DNA of 64,000 nucleotides from the NCBI RefSeq assembly GCF_001316285.1, contig NZ_BBDO01000006.1:1-64000 (forward strand), given 5' to 3'. The notes under the pieces are model-generated. The model was not told the origin of the DNA. It did no database searches and worked only from the letters and a program-made list of their open reading frames with translations. Below are positions 21,301 to 31,854 of this stretch, piece by piece. Position 1 is the first letter of the stretch. Each line of letters opens with the position of its first letter. The translations under genes were made by a program, and so were the position numbers. This DNA is from Vulcanisaeta sp. JCM 16161 (GTDB taxonomy: Archaea; Thermoproteota; Thermoprotei; Thermoproteales; Thermocladiaceae).

Positions 21301-21734
21301 ATAATTACTTAAATGAACTAACACGCATTGTCGAGTTAAGGCGTAAGGAGCTTAGTGAGGTCTTGGGCAATGTTAATGCATTGATTGATAAGTACGTTAA
21401 GATGACAGCATGGCTTAAGAAGAGAATAAGTAATAAGTTAGTTGGTAAGTTATTAGGTGATAGAGTTCCCGAGATTCCAAGCCCATCACCAACATTCGAC
21501 AATGCCAAGTACATCAGCGATGCCATTAGGAGCATCGACGAGGTGATTAATAAGATTAGCAAGGAGCTTAACATACCCAGGGACTTACTCATTAAGGTCG
21601 CATCGTTGGGGCCTAATGTGGGTATTGACGAGGATTCCATAGCCAGGGAGCTCAATATTGATGCCTCCACAGTTAATAAGTACCTGGAGAGTATGTGGAG
21701 GGCAGGTTTAATTGATAGGAGGTATGTAACGTGA
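18306..21734 (+). CDS. Giant AAA-type ATPase with coiled coil and winged helices (frame broken)
   Basis: Four pieces (18306-19031, 19049-19339, 19300-19713, 19740-21734) join into one protein of about 1,140 aa. Walker A GQYGWGKS is at residues 58-65 and Walker B LLLLIDEAD at about 111-119. A winged-helix-like stretch (ISDLSSELGFDVTSYINAM) lies in the middle, then a long coiled coil (about 300 residues, with SALSSSLNNTIRDLLNKLG), and a C-terminal helix-turn-helix (DSIARELNIDASTVNKYL). The organisation recalls large ATPases of DNA-handling or defence systems, but it is not HerA. It forms an operon with the next two genes, the last a NurA-type nuclease, suggesting DNA processing. At least four indels. 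Confidence 0.7.
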
Positions 21735-21735
21735 G

Positions 21736-22398
21736 GTGATGTTAATGAAGATAGCAATTCTTGGGCTAGGGAGGAATTGCATACCCAATGAAGTATTTAG
21801 TTGTGAATATGATGGTGATGCGAACGTGATCATCGACTTGATCGGCAGTCTTAAGTCATTGAGTGTTAAGGCTCAGTTAATAGTTTCATCGAACCCTGAG
21901 CCCCTCGTTCAAGTTAAGAGGCGCGTGGTTGATGAGATTGCGATTGGTAATTCTGTGTTAAGGACTTTAATAGGTCTTGGGGAGCTCGATGGTGATGCCG
22001 TTATTAAGGGTGTTAGAGGTGAGGCATTTGGTGTTTCAGTGAGTGGTAAGGTCGTACTCTTCGCAAGGCCATTACTAATCTACCTAGTCCATGACTCTGA
22101 ACCACTCATTAACGAGTTAAAGCTCCTGCTTAATAATGCCCCACCTAGTGTTAGTATTGAGGATGTGATTAGGGAGTTGGCATCATTAATAATTTCTGAG
22201 AGACGTAGTAAGAAGGTTTCACGCACATTGGCTTACTTAGAGGAGTTTCTCCAGGATAATGATGTCAGTAAGTTACCGCCATACATACTTGACCTACTGA
22301 CTAGCGTTGGTGCTGTGCAGGGTGATAGAGTTAATAGGGAATTGATTGAGAGGATAATAAACGAGGTGAAGACTAGGATATACCCGAGGAGGGGCTAG
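21736..22398 (+). CDS. Hypothetical protein between the giant ATPase and NurA
   Basis: 220 aa, starting at ATG codons right after the ATPase stop. The N-terminus MKIAILGLGRNCIP looks like the first strand and turn of a Rossmann-like fold, followed by alternating strands and helices and a helical C-terminal third (SKKVSRTLAYLEEFLQ). No catalytic motif is recognised. It is tightly packed in the operon, 1 base before the nuclease gene, so it probably belongs to the same complex. Confidence 0.6.
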   Translation: MMLMKIAILGLGRNCIPNEVFSCEYDGDANVIIDLIGSLKSLSVKAQLIVSSNPEPLVQVKRRVVDEIAIGNSVLRTLIGLGELDGDAVIKGVRGEAFGVSVSGKVVLFARPLLIYLVHDSEPLINELKLLLNNAPPSVSIEDVIRELASLIISERRSKKVSRTLAYLEEFLQDNDVSKLPPYILDLLTSVGAVQGDRVNRELIERIINEVKTRIYPRRG

Positions 22399-22399
22399 G

Positions 22400-23322
22400 A
22401 TGTTTAATGACGTAATAGTAAACATGCTTGAGCTCATTGAGACCAGGATCGCTCAGATGAGAGATAGAGCCCTAGAATTACTTAACAGTGCCAGTGATTT
22501 CATGAACTACGTAATTGAGATTGCGCCTAATAGGGAGTTCACAAGGTTTATAGCCGTTGATTCTGGGTTCACTGAGATAGCGTACTTAGGTTTTAGAATA
22601 TCCGTTATTAACGTGGCCCTACTAATGAATATTGATGGTAAAGGGCACGTAATAAATAGGTTCGATGCATTACTTGGAATTTCCAGTGAGGAGTTAGAAA
22701 GAATGGCACTGGACATGGAGGTTCAATACGCCCTGGAGTACTCAAGATCCTTCCCCGTGGATATTGTGTTGCTTGATGGAGCATTAATAGGGAGGAACTA
22801 TGTGAATAGGTTCACAATCCCATTGCTTGCCCACGTTAAGGATATTAAGGTCAATAGGTATTCGCAGGGAATAACTAGCAATGAGTTTAGGAATTATGTT
22901 AATAGGGCGTTGCAGATAATGGAGGAGCCATTGGTGATGCACATGATTATGGAGACCTACAGGGCGAGGAATAAGTCGGTTAATGCCCTAATTACCAAGC
23001 CTTATGTTGTCGGTAAAGTTGGTGACAGGGAGGTTTATGGGTTCTACGTTCAATACCTACCAGCGACATTACCAATATACACCGAGTACATGGGTGATCC
23101 CGACATGATTCAGCGTGTGATATCGCGCTTAGTCCCGTTATCCACAATGCCGAGGCTTGGGTACCAGCTCCGCTTTACATCGTTGATAGGGTTGCTAAGG
23201 TTAACTCGGACTTCAGGGAAATGGTTAGGTTGATAATGGAGAAGTTGGGTGGTGAGGTTTTGAGCGAGTTGAGGGGGATGTACTTAAGGATGGGGCTTAA
23301 TGAGTATGTGAAGAGTAGGTGA
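22400..23322 (+). CDS. NurA-domain nuclease (frame broken at end)
   Basis: The NurA core is visible: FIAVDSGFTEIAYLGF (first metal-binding Asp), a middle ELERMALDMEVQYALEYS segment, DIVLLDGALIG (second Asp) and a C-terminal region that continues after an indel near 23175 as IVDRVAKVNSDFREM and ends LNEYVKSR at 23320-23322. About 307 aa. NurA proteins are 5'-3' nucleases that usually work with the HerA helicase in double-strand break resection. Here the neighbour is a different, much larger ATPase. Confidence 0.82.
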
Positions 23323-23349
23323 TGATGAAGTAATTCAGTATTATGGCGG

Positions 23350-23418
23350 GATTTATCATCCCGGGTTCATCTCATCAAAGCTAAGCGCTCAGCAGCGTCC
23401 TCGACCTAATCACCGGCT
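23350..23418 (-). ncRNA. Weak candidate C/D box guide RNA
   Basis: Minus strand: C-like GTGATTA (23407-23413), 14-nt spacer, CTGA (23389-23392), 10-nt gap, TTGATGA (23372-23378), 12-nt spacer, ATGA (23356-23359). A TTAAAT box lies about 23 bases upstream. The boxes are imperfect and one spacer is long. It lies just past the nuclease gene on the opposite strand. Confidence 0.25.
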
Positions 23419-23490
23419 ATAGCGCATTTTCTCAGTAATTTAACTCTTTATTTCCACAATGACCATTAAGCAAATAAAGTACTAAAGGCT

Positions 23491-23868
23491 TTGTTTTGCT
23501 GGATGTTGATTTACATCGTTCGTGCCATGAATGAGCTTAGGAGGTGCCTAGCCCTCTATGATGAGTTTGAGTGTTCGGCATACCTTAACAGGACCTATGG
23601 CACATGGATGGTTAGGCTAAGTAATGATGAGGCCAATTCAATACTTAGCGAGGCGTCTAAGGAATGCACGCAGGTTGAGAGTAGTTTCCTCTACTGCATA
23701 TTCTGTGTTGGTTCGCAATGCAGTATGGAGCCCTCGGAATCCGTGACTAAGTACATAATTGATTGCCTCAATAAGCTCAATATCAAGCAGGGTGTAAGGG
23801 ATGCACTGAGAAGCATGCTTAATAAGGCTGTGGAGATTAATTCCGAGGTCGCCTGCACCGGTGAGTGA
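23491..23868 (+). CDS. Cysteine-containing hypothetical protein
   Basis: 125 aa with nine cysteines (RRCLALYDEFECS, KECTQ, LYCIFC, QCSME, DCLNK, ACTGE), a likely disulfide or metal pattern, in a helical protein. The start may be the internal Met of MNELRRCL. It lies 3 bases before a polytopic membrane protein, so they probably form an operon. No family is recognised. Confidence 0.5.
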   Translation: MFCWMLIYIVRAMNELRRCLALYDEFECSAYLNRTYGTWMVRLSNDEANSILSEASKECTQVESSFLYCIFCVGSQCSMEPSESVTKYIIDCLNKLNIKQGVRDALRSMLNKAVEINSEVACTGE

Positions 23869-23871
23869 CCA

Positions 23872-24928
23872 ATGCTTAGGCAGGTAATCTTTGGAGGTCT
23901 TTTCGACAAACTACCTCAGGATGTTTATAGAAGGTGGTTCGTATATCAAATGAGGGTTTCCCAGGCATTAATAATAATCTCCATGGCATCATTCGTAATT
24001 GGTTCGGCTATTTTGGCGCTGAGGTATGGGCGATTACACGGAGACTTAATGCTCGGAGGCCTAGTACTATTCTACATCGGCATAATGTTTAGCCAACACC
24101 CTGGTTTCACGAGAGTTATGCCGAGCCCACTTGCGTCAATGCTGGTAGGCGTACTAACCATTGCCTGGTTTATGACCTACGCATTGGGGCTATGGTTTAG
24201 TTGGGTCGTGGGTATAGTCCTAGCGTTATATTACGCATTACTACTAATCATCAGGGCGGCTTGGGTAGGAAACCCCTTTACTGGCCCAACACATTCTTCC
24301 TAAGTGGTTTAATCAGCCTAATGATCGCCTTATACCTGGGTGGTTTTAGGCCGGTGGTGTTCCCTGTGGCGTCCATTGTCAGCCTCATGAGGCGTGTTGA
24401 GGGAAGGCAGAGGCCTATTTACGTAATTGATGTATTATACGCGGTCCTACTTCCCGTGATGACGTACTTCCTCAATAATCCCATAGACCTGGCGATCCTC
24501 TCACTATTCACGTTAGTGGTCATTGGCGTGCCCAGGAAATTCGGGCCTGCATTTAAAACCATATACTCAAGGGCGTATCCAATCGGTTCATCGCTTGGCA
24601 GGGCTTCGCTGGTAATTACGGCCATACTATCACTGATTGGGGTACCACTGGGTGATGCCATTCATATGCTCTTCATAGGTTTATAGCCGTGATAATGTCC
24701 TCACTCTGCATACCAATGCTTAACCCTGGTATTCTCTGGTTCTCAATGAGGCGCTACGGTATTGTAGGCTTCGAAATACCAACCCTTCTCTTCATATCGG
24801 CAGTACTACGAGCAATCTACTACCTGGTTGGTCCTCCATTAATTGCCTTATCACTAATCCTCGTGTTTATTGCGTATATCGAGGTCGCAGTATCATACTT
24901 AAGCGGTGAGAGGGTTAAGGTTCTCTAA
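23872..24928 (+). CDS. Polytopic membrane protein of unknown function (frame broken)
   Basis: Three pieces (23872-24303, 24201-24686, 24689-24928) join into about 350 aa with roughly nine to ten hydrophobic helices and short loops. Breaks lie near 24285 and 24680. No transporter signature is recognised. The gene follows the cysteine-rich protein directly and its 3' end overlaps the convergent DUF99 gene by 14 bases. Confidence 0.55.
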
Positions 24929-25502
24929 CGTAATTGAGCAGGGCATTTGCTATTAACCTGGCAACCCTAATCGGTTCAGGTCTCTTACCCTCCTTAATGA
25001 ACTTCTTAATTATTGTCCTAGCCGTCCTATAATCAATACCCGTAAACCTCACGTAAATCCTCAAACCACCAGGTAATAGCATCTCCTTAGGCTTGCCCAA
25101 CTTCTCGTAAAGCCTTATTCTCACATCCGAGTCATTTGGAAATAACTTCCTTATCGCATTTACAACATCGCCCTCAGGCTCCTCAAAGGTTAGGCACATT
25201 ATTGGCAGGCCCAGCTCATTCACCAGCCTCTCCAGGTCGATTATGTTGTACCAAGATATTATACAACCATCAATCATCACTAACTGAATATCATTCCTAT
25301 TAAACGACCTATATAGGCTTATTACGGCATCCGTCGCATCCAAACCACCAACAGTGGTCCTACCCAGTGATACGCCGTCAATAATGCCATCACTCCTCAT
25401 GACAACGCCAACCAATATCGAGTACTTAAGGTCAAGCCTAAAACTCTCAGCTATGCCAAGAGCCCTTACGCCAGGCTTACTAACGAGCGAGTCAACGTCC
25501 AT
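24915..25502 (-). CDS. DUF99 (UPF0215) family protein, endonuclease V-like fold
   Basis: An intact 195-aa protein. Family features: RALGIAESF at the N-terminus, SILVGVVMRSDGIIDG, LVMIDGCIISWYNIID and the late VRFTGIDYRTARTII. DUF99 proteins share the RNase H-like fold of endonuclease V but lack a proven activity. Confidence 0.85.
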   Translation of the reverse strand: MDVDSLVSKPGVRALGIAESFRLDLKYSILVGVVMRSDGIIDGVSLGRTTVGGLDATDAVISLYRSFNRNDIQLVMIDGCIISWYNIIDLERLVNELGLPIMCLTFEEPEGDVVNAIRKLFPNDSDVRIRLYEKLGKPKEMLLPGGLRIYVRFTGIDYRTARTIIKKFIKEGKRPEPIRVARLIANALLNYVREP

Positions 25503-25564
25503 ATCGTGTAAGTCCCATAAAATCTTAAATACTACTTATAATACTTAACGGATCCTTCTCATCA

Positions 25565-26260
25565 TTAACTAACCTGGACAACCTTACCGTACTTGCACGT
25601 ATACGTATGCGGATTCCCATAGTAATTAGTTGCATTAAGTATAAAGCCGAACGTGGGTAAGCCGTAGGCCTGCGATGCGTCAATAACCGATACGTATAGG
25701 TTTGTACCAACACCAATGTCGAAGAACTCAACCCAGGTCTGTTGCACCGTTATCGATGATGATGGAGGTAGCGACATACTCGCGATGTTAAATAATGCAC
25801 CACCAATACTCACCAAGATATCAAGAGGTTCAGTACCGGGTATTAATGCCACAAGACCAAGGGCTATTCCAGCAAGCCATGGTTTTGGTGCGCTTAAACT
25901 ATACGCAGTATTAATACCACCAAGCTGTACCTGGTAATACCCATTAAGTGCGCCAACGGGGCCATTGCACTCATAGAGGTATTCAGTGCTTGTGTATTCA
26001 AAACTAGCATAGTCAATGGCTGAGGATGCATAGTGCTGAATGGCCAAAGTACTCCTTAGCCAGTGGTATTGCACCGTAATGCAATAGGCCGATTGTGCCA
26101 TTGCCGTAATCAAGCGCGGTATTGTAAGTATCATGTCCAGGTACATAGAGCACCTCAGAAACGGTTGTCGTACCCAAGTATTCCGTATAACCAGTCGTTG
26201 GGCCAACGTACCAGGCGCTGTACTGAATAATAGCCAGGTAGTATCCTTATAGTAGTATAG
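25565..26260 (-). pseudogene. C-terminal remnant of a third surface-protein copy (frame broken)
   Basis: The open part (25565-26206) contains PWLAGIALGLVALIPGTEP, matching the hydrophobic segment near the end of copies 1 and 2, and ends with FGFILNATNYYGN, like the IILN ending of the others. In another frame above 26030 there is TALDYGNGTIGLLH, matching the GIDLGNGITSF region of copy 2. No N-terminal half or promoter of this kind is visible upstream, so it is probably a truncated duplicate behind copy 2. Confidence 0.5.
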
Positions 26261-26430
26261 ATAGAGCCTGGCTCATCTACCTAAGCACTAATTCCGTAGG
26301 TATGAAGTATGGGCATTACCCCACCCGGTAGATTTGCATATACATTGCGCTTCAAACTAAAAATGCAATGATTATGGAGTTATACTGATACAATACATGA
26401 TACACACCCTACTTATTGCAGTAGATGTTC

Positions 26431-28193
26431 CTAGATAGGCTGTGTCGAATTAATGATTATGCCCACGGGGAATGCTTCACTACTTACCGAGCCGTAGTTA
26501 TACTTCATGGGTGTTCCGTAAAACGCCACATAGTATGCCGACCATAATTGGCGACTAAATTAATTACAGTATTGAAGTAAAAGAATGATGAGGAACCTGG
26601 CGGTGGAACCATGAGACCAGCTATGCCAAGGGCCACAGACGTGGCTAAGCCTGCCAGGAACTGATCACCGCCAAATATCGCGGCTATGCTTGAACCAACA
26701 CTTGGGTAAGCAAGGATTAAACCAGCTATGAATAAACCACCTCTGCAGCCACTCCATATGGGTTAGGATTGAATGTTGATGCAGCCACACTTAATGAAAA
26801 GTAGCAGCCTGATGATGTACATGTTACACTGGGACTTGACGTGCATAAACCATTATAACGATAATTACCGTTACTATCCCTTGAAATGAAGACATAGTCA
26901 TAAACATAGTTTGGGCTAATTAAACTGAACTTAGGCGCTATCTGGCTCATAATGAAGCTCGTAATGCCATTGCCGAGGTCAATGCCTGGCCATACCCACA
27001 GCACATTATTATGTATTGCACCTGGTAACAGGTTGATAACTGCAGTAGCATTAGCATATTCATCAAGTGGATAAGTATAGCCGTTCTGATCGACGTAGTA
27101 GCCTTCGAACTGTATTAAGGCTAGGGTGCCATTGATACCTAGGTAAAGGAAGCCAGGTCCCCTATTGACATAGTAATAAAGGTTTGGGTATGAATACGAT
27201 AACGAGGAACTTGACGAAAATGCGAAATATACATAGACATTATCAACATAGTTATAGCCGTTATAGCCTCCATAAATAGGTAGATTACCTGAAAACTGTA
27301 ATGTTGGTCCAACAACCTCAAGCCCAGAACCGGGAACATTAGCAGCTCCATATAGCCAGAGCCTTTTGAGCGTAACCGCCTATACTCAGCACTATTCCGC
27401 CGCCAATATTGTTACTCCATGCGTCCTTGCCCCAGGCAATCCACAGTATGGGTATTGAGCCATTAAATCCAGCGCAGGCACGTGGTTCCCAATAAATAAT
27501 TCCTGTTCCGGCATATGTTGGTGGTGGAGCGGCATTCAGTACATTAGTACTTCCGAGGCAGTTATATGGTCCCACGAAGCCGTATGGGTCAACCGAGGAT
27601 TTCATTATTGATAAAGTGGTATTTATAGTGCCATAGCTATAGTCAACCTTTATTGGCTTTACCCTGCTGAAGTCTACATATAAGTTTATTACTATTGATT
27701 CATTATTTATTATCCAGATTGGGCTATACGGAATTGTCACTACTACAGTTCTAGTCTCGTTTGTGGACTTATTAAAGTACGTAATGAATGCAAGCAGAGA
27801 TGGCCATACCACATTTGGTGAATTCCCATTTAAGACGAGATCTTTCACGGTCTCCCTGGCAATGTCCATTATTGGCTTTGACGTTAGGCTTATGTTTACT
27901 GAGCCGACTCCATAGTAATAACCTATTGTATAAATGTGCCCTTCACCTAGGGCGAATAGGCTTACGGTTAATGGCACTGGATTATTGCTTAAGTATCCAT
28001 GTACTATGAGTATTGGTTTCCTTGCTGTTGCATTATAGTAGTAAACCTGGTATGCATTAGTACTGATCATTAGTATTGGCTTGGGGTTCGGCGACTGAGC
28101 AAATGTACTCAATGCAATGAGTATGATAATGGCAGTAATTGATATAGCCAGCACCGTTATTGCAATACCCCTCCTATTGATACCCATGGACAT
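26431..28193 (-). CDS. Large secreted surface protein, copy 2 (frame broken)
   Basis: Paralogue of the protein at 16342-18062. The start is ATG 28193 (MSMGINRRGI), followed by a signal-anchor helix. The first domain aligns with copy 1 (PLTVSLFALGEGHIYTIGYY against EVTVSLFAFTLRRIYVVGYY; VWPSLLAFITYF against VWPSLIAFITYV). It then continues through frame breaks near 27345, 27140, 27010, 26740 and 26560 to FPVGIIINSTQPI at 26431. About 580 aa, with many sequons. Secreted or surface-bound; function unknown. Confidence 0.6.
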
Positions 28194-28214
28194 CAAATAA
28201 TCATTAATCACCAA

Positions 28215-28252
28215 GTTTTTTTTACTTCGGGTGTTCTTAAAAGATAGTCGAG
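28215..28252 (-). promoter_or_regulatory. Promoter of surface protein copy 2, shared with copy 1
   Basis: The minus strand carries CTTTTAAGAACACCC followed by AGTAAAAAAAACT and preceded by CTCGACT, aligning with 18084-18123 upstream of copy 1. The shared stretch reaches from upstream of the TATA box to near the start of transcription. Confidence 0.6.
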
Positions 28253-28285
28253 CCAAATTGAATGAATATTTAAAATTTAATGGCA

Positions 28286-29154
28286 TTACACCCTGGGCTT
28301 TAGTCCCAACCTCATTAATCCATCCCTGAGTCTCTGCACCTCTGTGTCGCTTAGTGGTCTTAGGTATGGTTCCTTAACGGTTCCGAAGTCATAACGTAGT
28401 AGGTGGACTAGCTTGTAATAACCATCAACGCCTGGGTATTCCTTAATCAACTCCCTAATCCTGGCTATTAGGTCCTGCTTCTCCATGGCTGACTGTAGCT
28501 TACCAGCCTAAAGTCGTTAAACATATCCCTCATGACCTCGGGAAGCACGTTGGCCATTGCCGAAATACAGCCCTTAGCCCCAACCATGAGCGCTGGTAAT
28601 ATCGTGGAATCCGCGCCATTGAGCACAGTTATGCCTAACCTAACGTGACCCATTATCTGCGTTATATCGCCAGTACTATCCTTAACACCAGCTATTCTGA
28701 CGCCATCGCTTAATAATTTCGCTATTAAGTCAGGAGTTACGTTAAAGCCCGTGTTCTGCGGTATGTTGTAAATGAATATTGGTAACTTCGTTAATTGAGA
28801 GAGCTTCTCATAATACCTCCTCAGCGTTTCATAGTCAGGTTTGTAATAAATTGGTGGTATTGACGAGATAGCCACCGCACCATACCTCTCGGCAAGTCTC
28901 ACAGTCTCCACAACATCCTGCCAATCAAATGAGAAGACATGAACCATTAACTGCCTATTGGTGTTCCTTGAAATGACATCAAGGGCCTCCCTCCTCTCCT
29001 CAAGCGTTAGGTATGGCCCCTGACTCGTCGTACCAAATGGGTAGAAGCCATCAACGCCCGCCTTCGTTAGTGAAGCAACGTGTCTCGCAAGGGACTCCTC
29101 ATCCAATTTACCGTTTTTGAAAGGTATTGCTAAGGCTACGAATATACCCTCCAT
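28286..29154 (-). CDS. DHDPS/KDG aldolase family protein (frame broken)
   Basis: About 290 aa in two pieces (28468-29154 and 28286-28486) joined by an indel near 28490. Family motifs: GTTSQGPYLTLEERRE (substrate loop), FIYNIPQNTG (catalytic Tyr) and AGVKDSTGD (Schiff-base Lys), all as in class I pyruvate-dependent aldolases. In Thermoproteales this type is usually 2-keto-3-deoxy-(6-phospho)gluconate aldolase of the branched Entner-Doudoroff pathway; dihydrodipicolinate synthase is the alternative. Confidence 0.85.
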
Positions 29155-29207
29155 TGAGTATTCGGAAATAGAGGCCCTTAATAAAGCTATTTACTTACAT
29201 ATCATAA

Positions 29208-31679
29208 TTAATTAAGCTCCTGAACAATCCTCCTCTCATTACCCTCCTTAACTAGCCTAATAATGCTGTACTTAACATTAGTCTCCCTAGCCGCATTGAT
29301 TATGTCGTTGACTAAGTCCTCTGACTGGGTCGTGATTATTACCTGGTTGACCAAGCCCTCACTGATAAACCTCGCAAGTAATGATGCGAAGGCCCTCCTA
29401 ATGTTCACGTCAACATAGGGTATTGGTTCATCCATGAGTAGGAAGTCAATATTATGATTAGTGGCCCTATAGACACTTAGTAGGAATGAGAGGCTATCGT
29501 TAACCTCTGCCCATCACTAAGCCTGGATATCGTGACCTTCCTACCCCCAGGCCTGATTGCATAGAGCGTGTACTCACTAACAACACCAACAACGCCCCTA
29601 TCCCTAACCGTAACCTCAATGCCCGCCCCCTCGAGATCGCCGTATGGGTATAGTAACTTAAATATCGAGCCCACGTTATCCCTAACGATTTTAATCATCT
29701 CATCCCTAACCCTGGCCTGAACCTCCCTAATACCAGCCTAATCCTAACCAACCTATTATAGAAGTCCTCGAGGAAGTCGAGCCTCCTCCTAAGCACTGAT
29801 GGATCCTCCTTATCAAAACCAAGGCTTGACAAGGCCAATTCAAGCCTACTCAACTCCGCCGAGTCATCACTCAACTTAGCCCTAACCTGGGTCAGCCTCT
29901 CATCTAAATACCTGATTTGATCCTCAATGCTTATTACTGTTCTTGTGTCAATACCGAGACTACTAAGTTGCTGCCTAAGCTCCTCCTCCTGCTGTCTCAG
30001 GGAATTGAGCTCCCTATACTTCTTAAGGTATGAAATAGCCCTATCAACGTCATCGATCTCAGCCCTAAACTCATCAATAAACCTAGTGAGCGTCTGAATT
30101 CTCCTATCAATATCCCTAATAGACCTCTCAATCGTCTCTAACTTCGAGATAACGGCCTCAAACCTGGACCTAACGTCACGTGCACGTTCAATGGTGGCGT
30201 CATAATCATTAACAATGGGTAACAGGGTTTCCATGTTCGTTAAGGCCCTCTCCAACTCATTCAATTTACTTTTCATTTCCTCAATCTCGTCACTACGGCC
30301 CCTTGATAACTCCTCAATTCTCTTCCTAATGTTTTCATAATCCTCCTCACTCAATGGCTTATTACAAACTGGACACCTCTCCTCATGATTATTAAGTATG
30401 TATTGAAGAACATTGAGCAGCGACACCCTAAAACTCTCCTCAGAACTAAGCTTCTCAAGCCTACTCCTTAGCTCATCAATATCCTTCTTAACCTTAATCG
30501 GTTCACCATACTTACTAACCAATGCCCTATACTCCCTAACCCTGGGCTCTTCCTGAGAAAGTCTCGCCTCCAACTCCTTAAGCGATGCCTTCAGCGATTC
30601 AGACTGTATCTCAAGATCGTTACGGACATTACTTAGGTACTCTCTATCCTCGATAAGCTTATCCTTAAACTTAATAAGTGACTCAAACGCCTTATATATG
30701 CTTCAGCCGTCTCAGCCAGGTTATCGTTTGTCACCACCAACTTACTGACCTCATCAGCCTCCTTAACGAGTGCGTACTCCTCAAGCTTCTCAACCAAGGA
30801 ATCCCTAAGTCTCTCAAGCCTAAGCCTAATACTGGTCTCATTAATCTCCTTAACACCAGCCCTCTCAAGCTCCTGCTCAAGATTCTCCCTCCTAATCCTA
30901 GTCGCTATGTAATTACTATATACCTCCTCAACACCCTTAAAATTCCTCAGTAGCTCCTCCCTCTTCCTTAGTAAATCATTATAGGCATTACCAAGTTCCT
31001 CCTCCTCCCTCCTCAACCTATCAATCTCCTCCCTAAGCTCATTAACCTTCTCCCTAGCCCTCTCAATAGAGCCGTACTTAACGATTATTTCAGGGAGCTC
31101 CTTAACGCTGGCCAGTCTCTGCCTAAGCCTATTAATCAACTCCTCAAGCTGCGACATGGGCAATGACCTATTCAAGTTATCAAGCACCTCAAGCCCAAAC
31201 AACTTATCAATGAATAGGCTCCTCTTCGTAACACTACCGTAGACTAAAGCCTCAAGGGTCCTGTGCGTAACCAATACAAACCTCTCAAAATCATCATCAT
31301 CAACGCCCAGGACCTCTATGATCCTTGTATTAACACTATCACCTTTGTACCTAGTACCGTTAATTAATGCGCTGGGGCTTTCCCTAGCTGTTTCACCGGC
31401 TCTCCTAAGTTCCCTAACCACCTCAAGGCCATCTGTAAGGGTTAGCTTAACGAGTGAGGAGTCAGCATCCTCATTTATAAGGTCGGCTATCTTTGAAACC
31501 CTCTCCTTAACCTCTAGCTGGGTTCCATAAAGTGCGTACTCAATTGCCTGCACAATACTCGTCTTACCAGAGCCGACTGGTCCATGGACTATATTAATCC
31601 CGTCACTAAATTTAACCCTATGTTCACCCCTAAACCCCCTGAAATCCCTAATAAATAATTCATTAATTCTAACCCTCAT
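29208..31679 (-). CDS. Rad50/SMC-like ATPase, arcadin-4-type (frame broken)
   Basis: Pieces 30633-31700, 29695-30573, 29477-29698 and 29208-29435 join into about 820 aa. In order: Walker A GPVGSGKTS, a coiled coil, a zinc hook CPVC (30360s), a second coiled coil, a signature-like RLSDGQRLTIAS, and a Walker B region ending MDEPIPYVDV. The start is taken as MRVRINELFI (31679), overlapping the upstream small gene. In Pyrobaculum the crenactin cluster carries a Rad50-like protein called arcadin-4, and the position here fits. No Mre11 gene is adjacent, arguing against genuine Rad50. Confidence 0.75.
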
Positions 31680-31854
31680 TCTCACCCACCTCAACACCAA
31701 CCTTACTTAACTCCTCATTAATCGCCTTAAGGACACCCTTCTTACCACCCTCCTTATAGGCCATGTAAAGCCTAATGGCTAATTCAGCATCCTGACCAAG
31801 CCTATCCTTTAGAAACCTAATTATTAATTCATCAAGCTCACCCATTCCCACCAC
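31669..31854 (-). CDS. Small helical protein, arcadin-3-like by position
   Basis: Up to 61 residues (likely start MGELDELIIRFL at 31845). All helical: a Leu-rich first helix, then ELAIRLYMAYKEGGKKGVL. It overlaps both neighbours by a few bases, so it is co-translated between the arcadin-2-like and arcadin-4-like genes. The arcadin-3 label rests only on its place in the cluster. Confidence 0.55.
   Translation of the reverse strand: MVGMGELDELIIRFLKDRLGQDAELAIRLYMAYKEGGKKGVLKAINEELSKVGVEVGENEG

Noticed and set aside
23345..23361. Short stem CGGGAT/ATCCCG after the NurA gene as a terminator
   Set aside because: Six pairs without a following T run; archaeal terminators rely on T tracts, and the bases may instead belong to the minus-strand RNA candidate.
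29208..31679. Genuine Rad50 of a Mre11-Rad50-HerA-NurA operon
   Set aside because: No Mre11 or HerA gene is adjacent; the gene is embedded behind crenactin and overlaps a small arcadin-like gene, so arcadin-4-type fits better.
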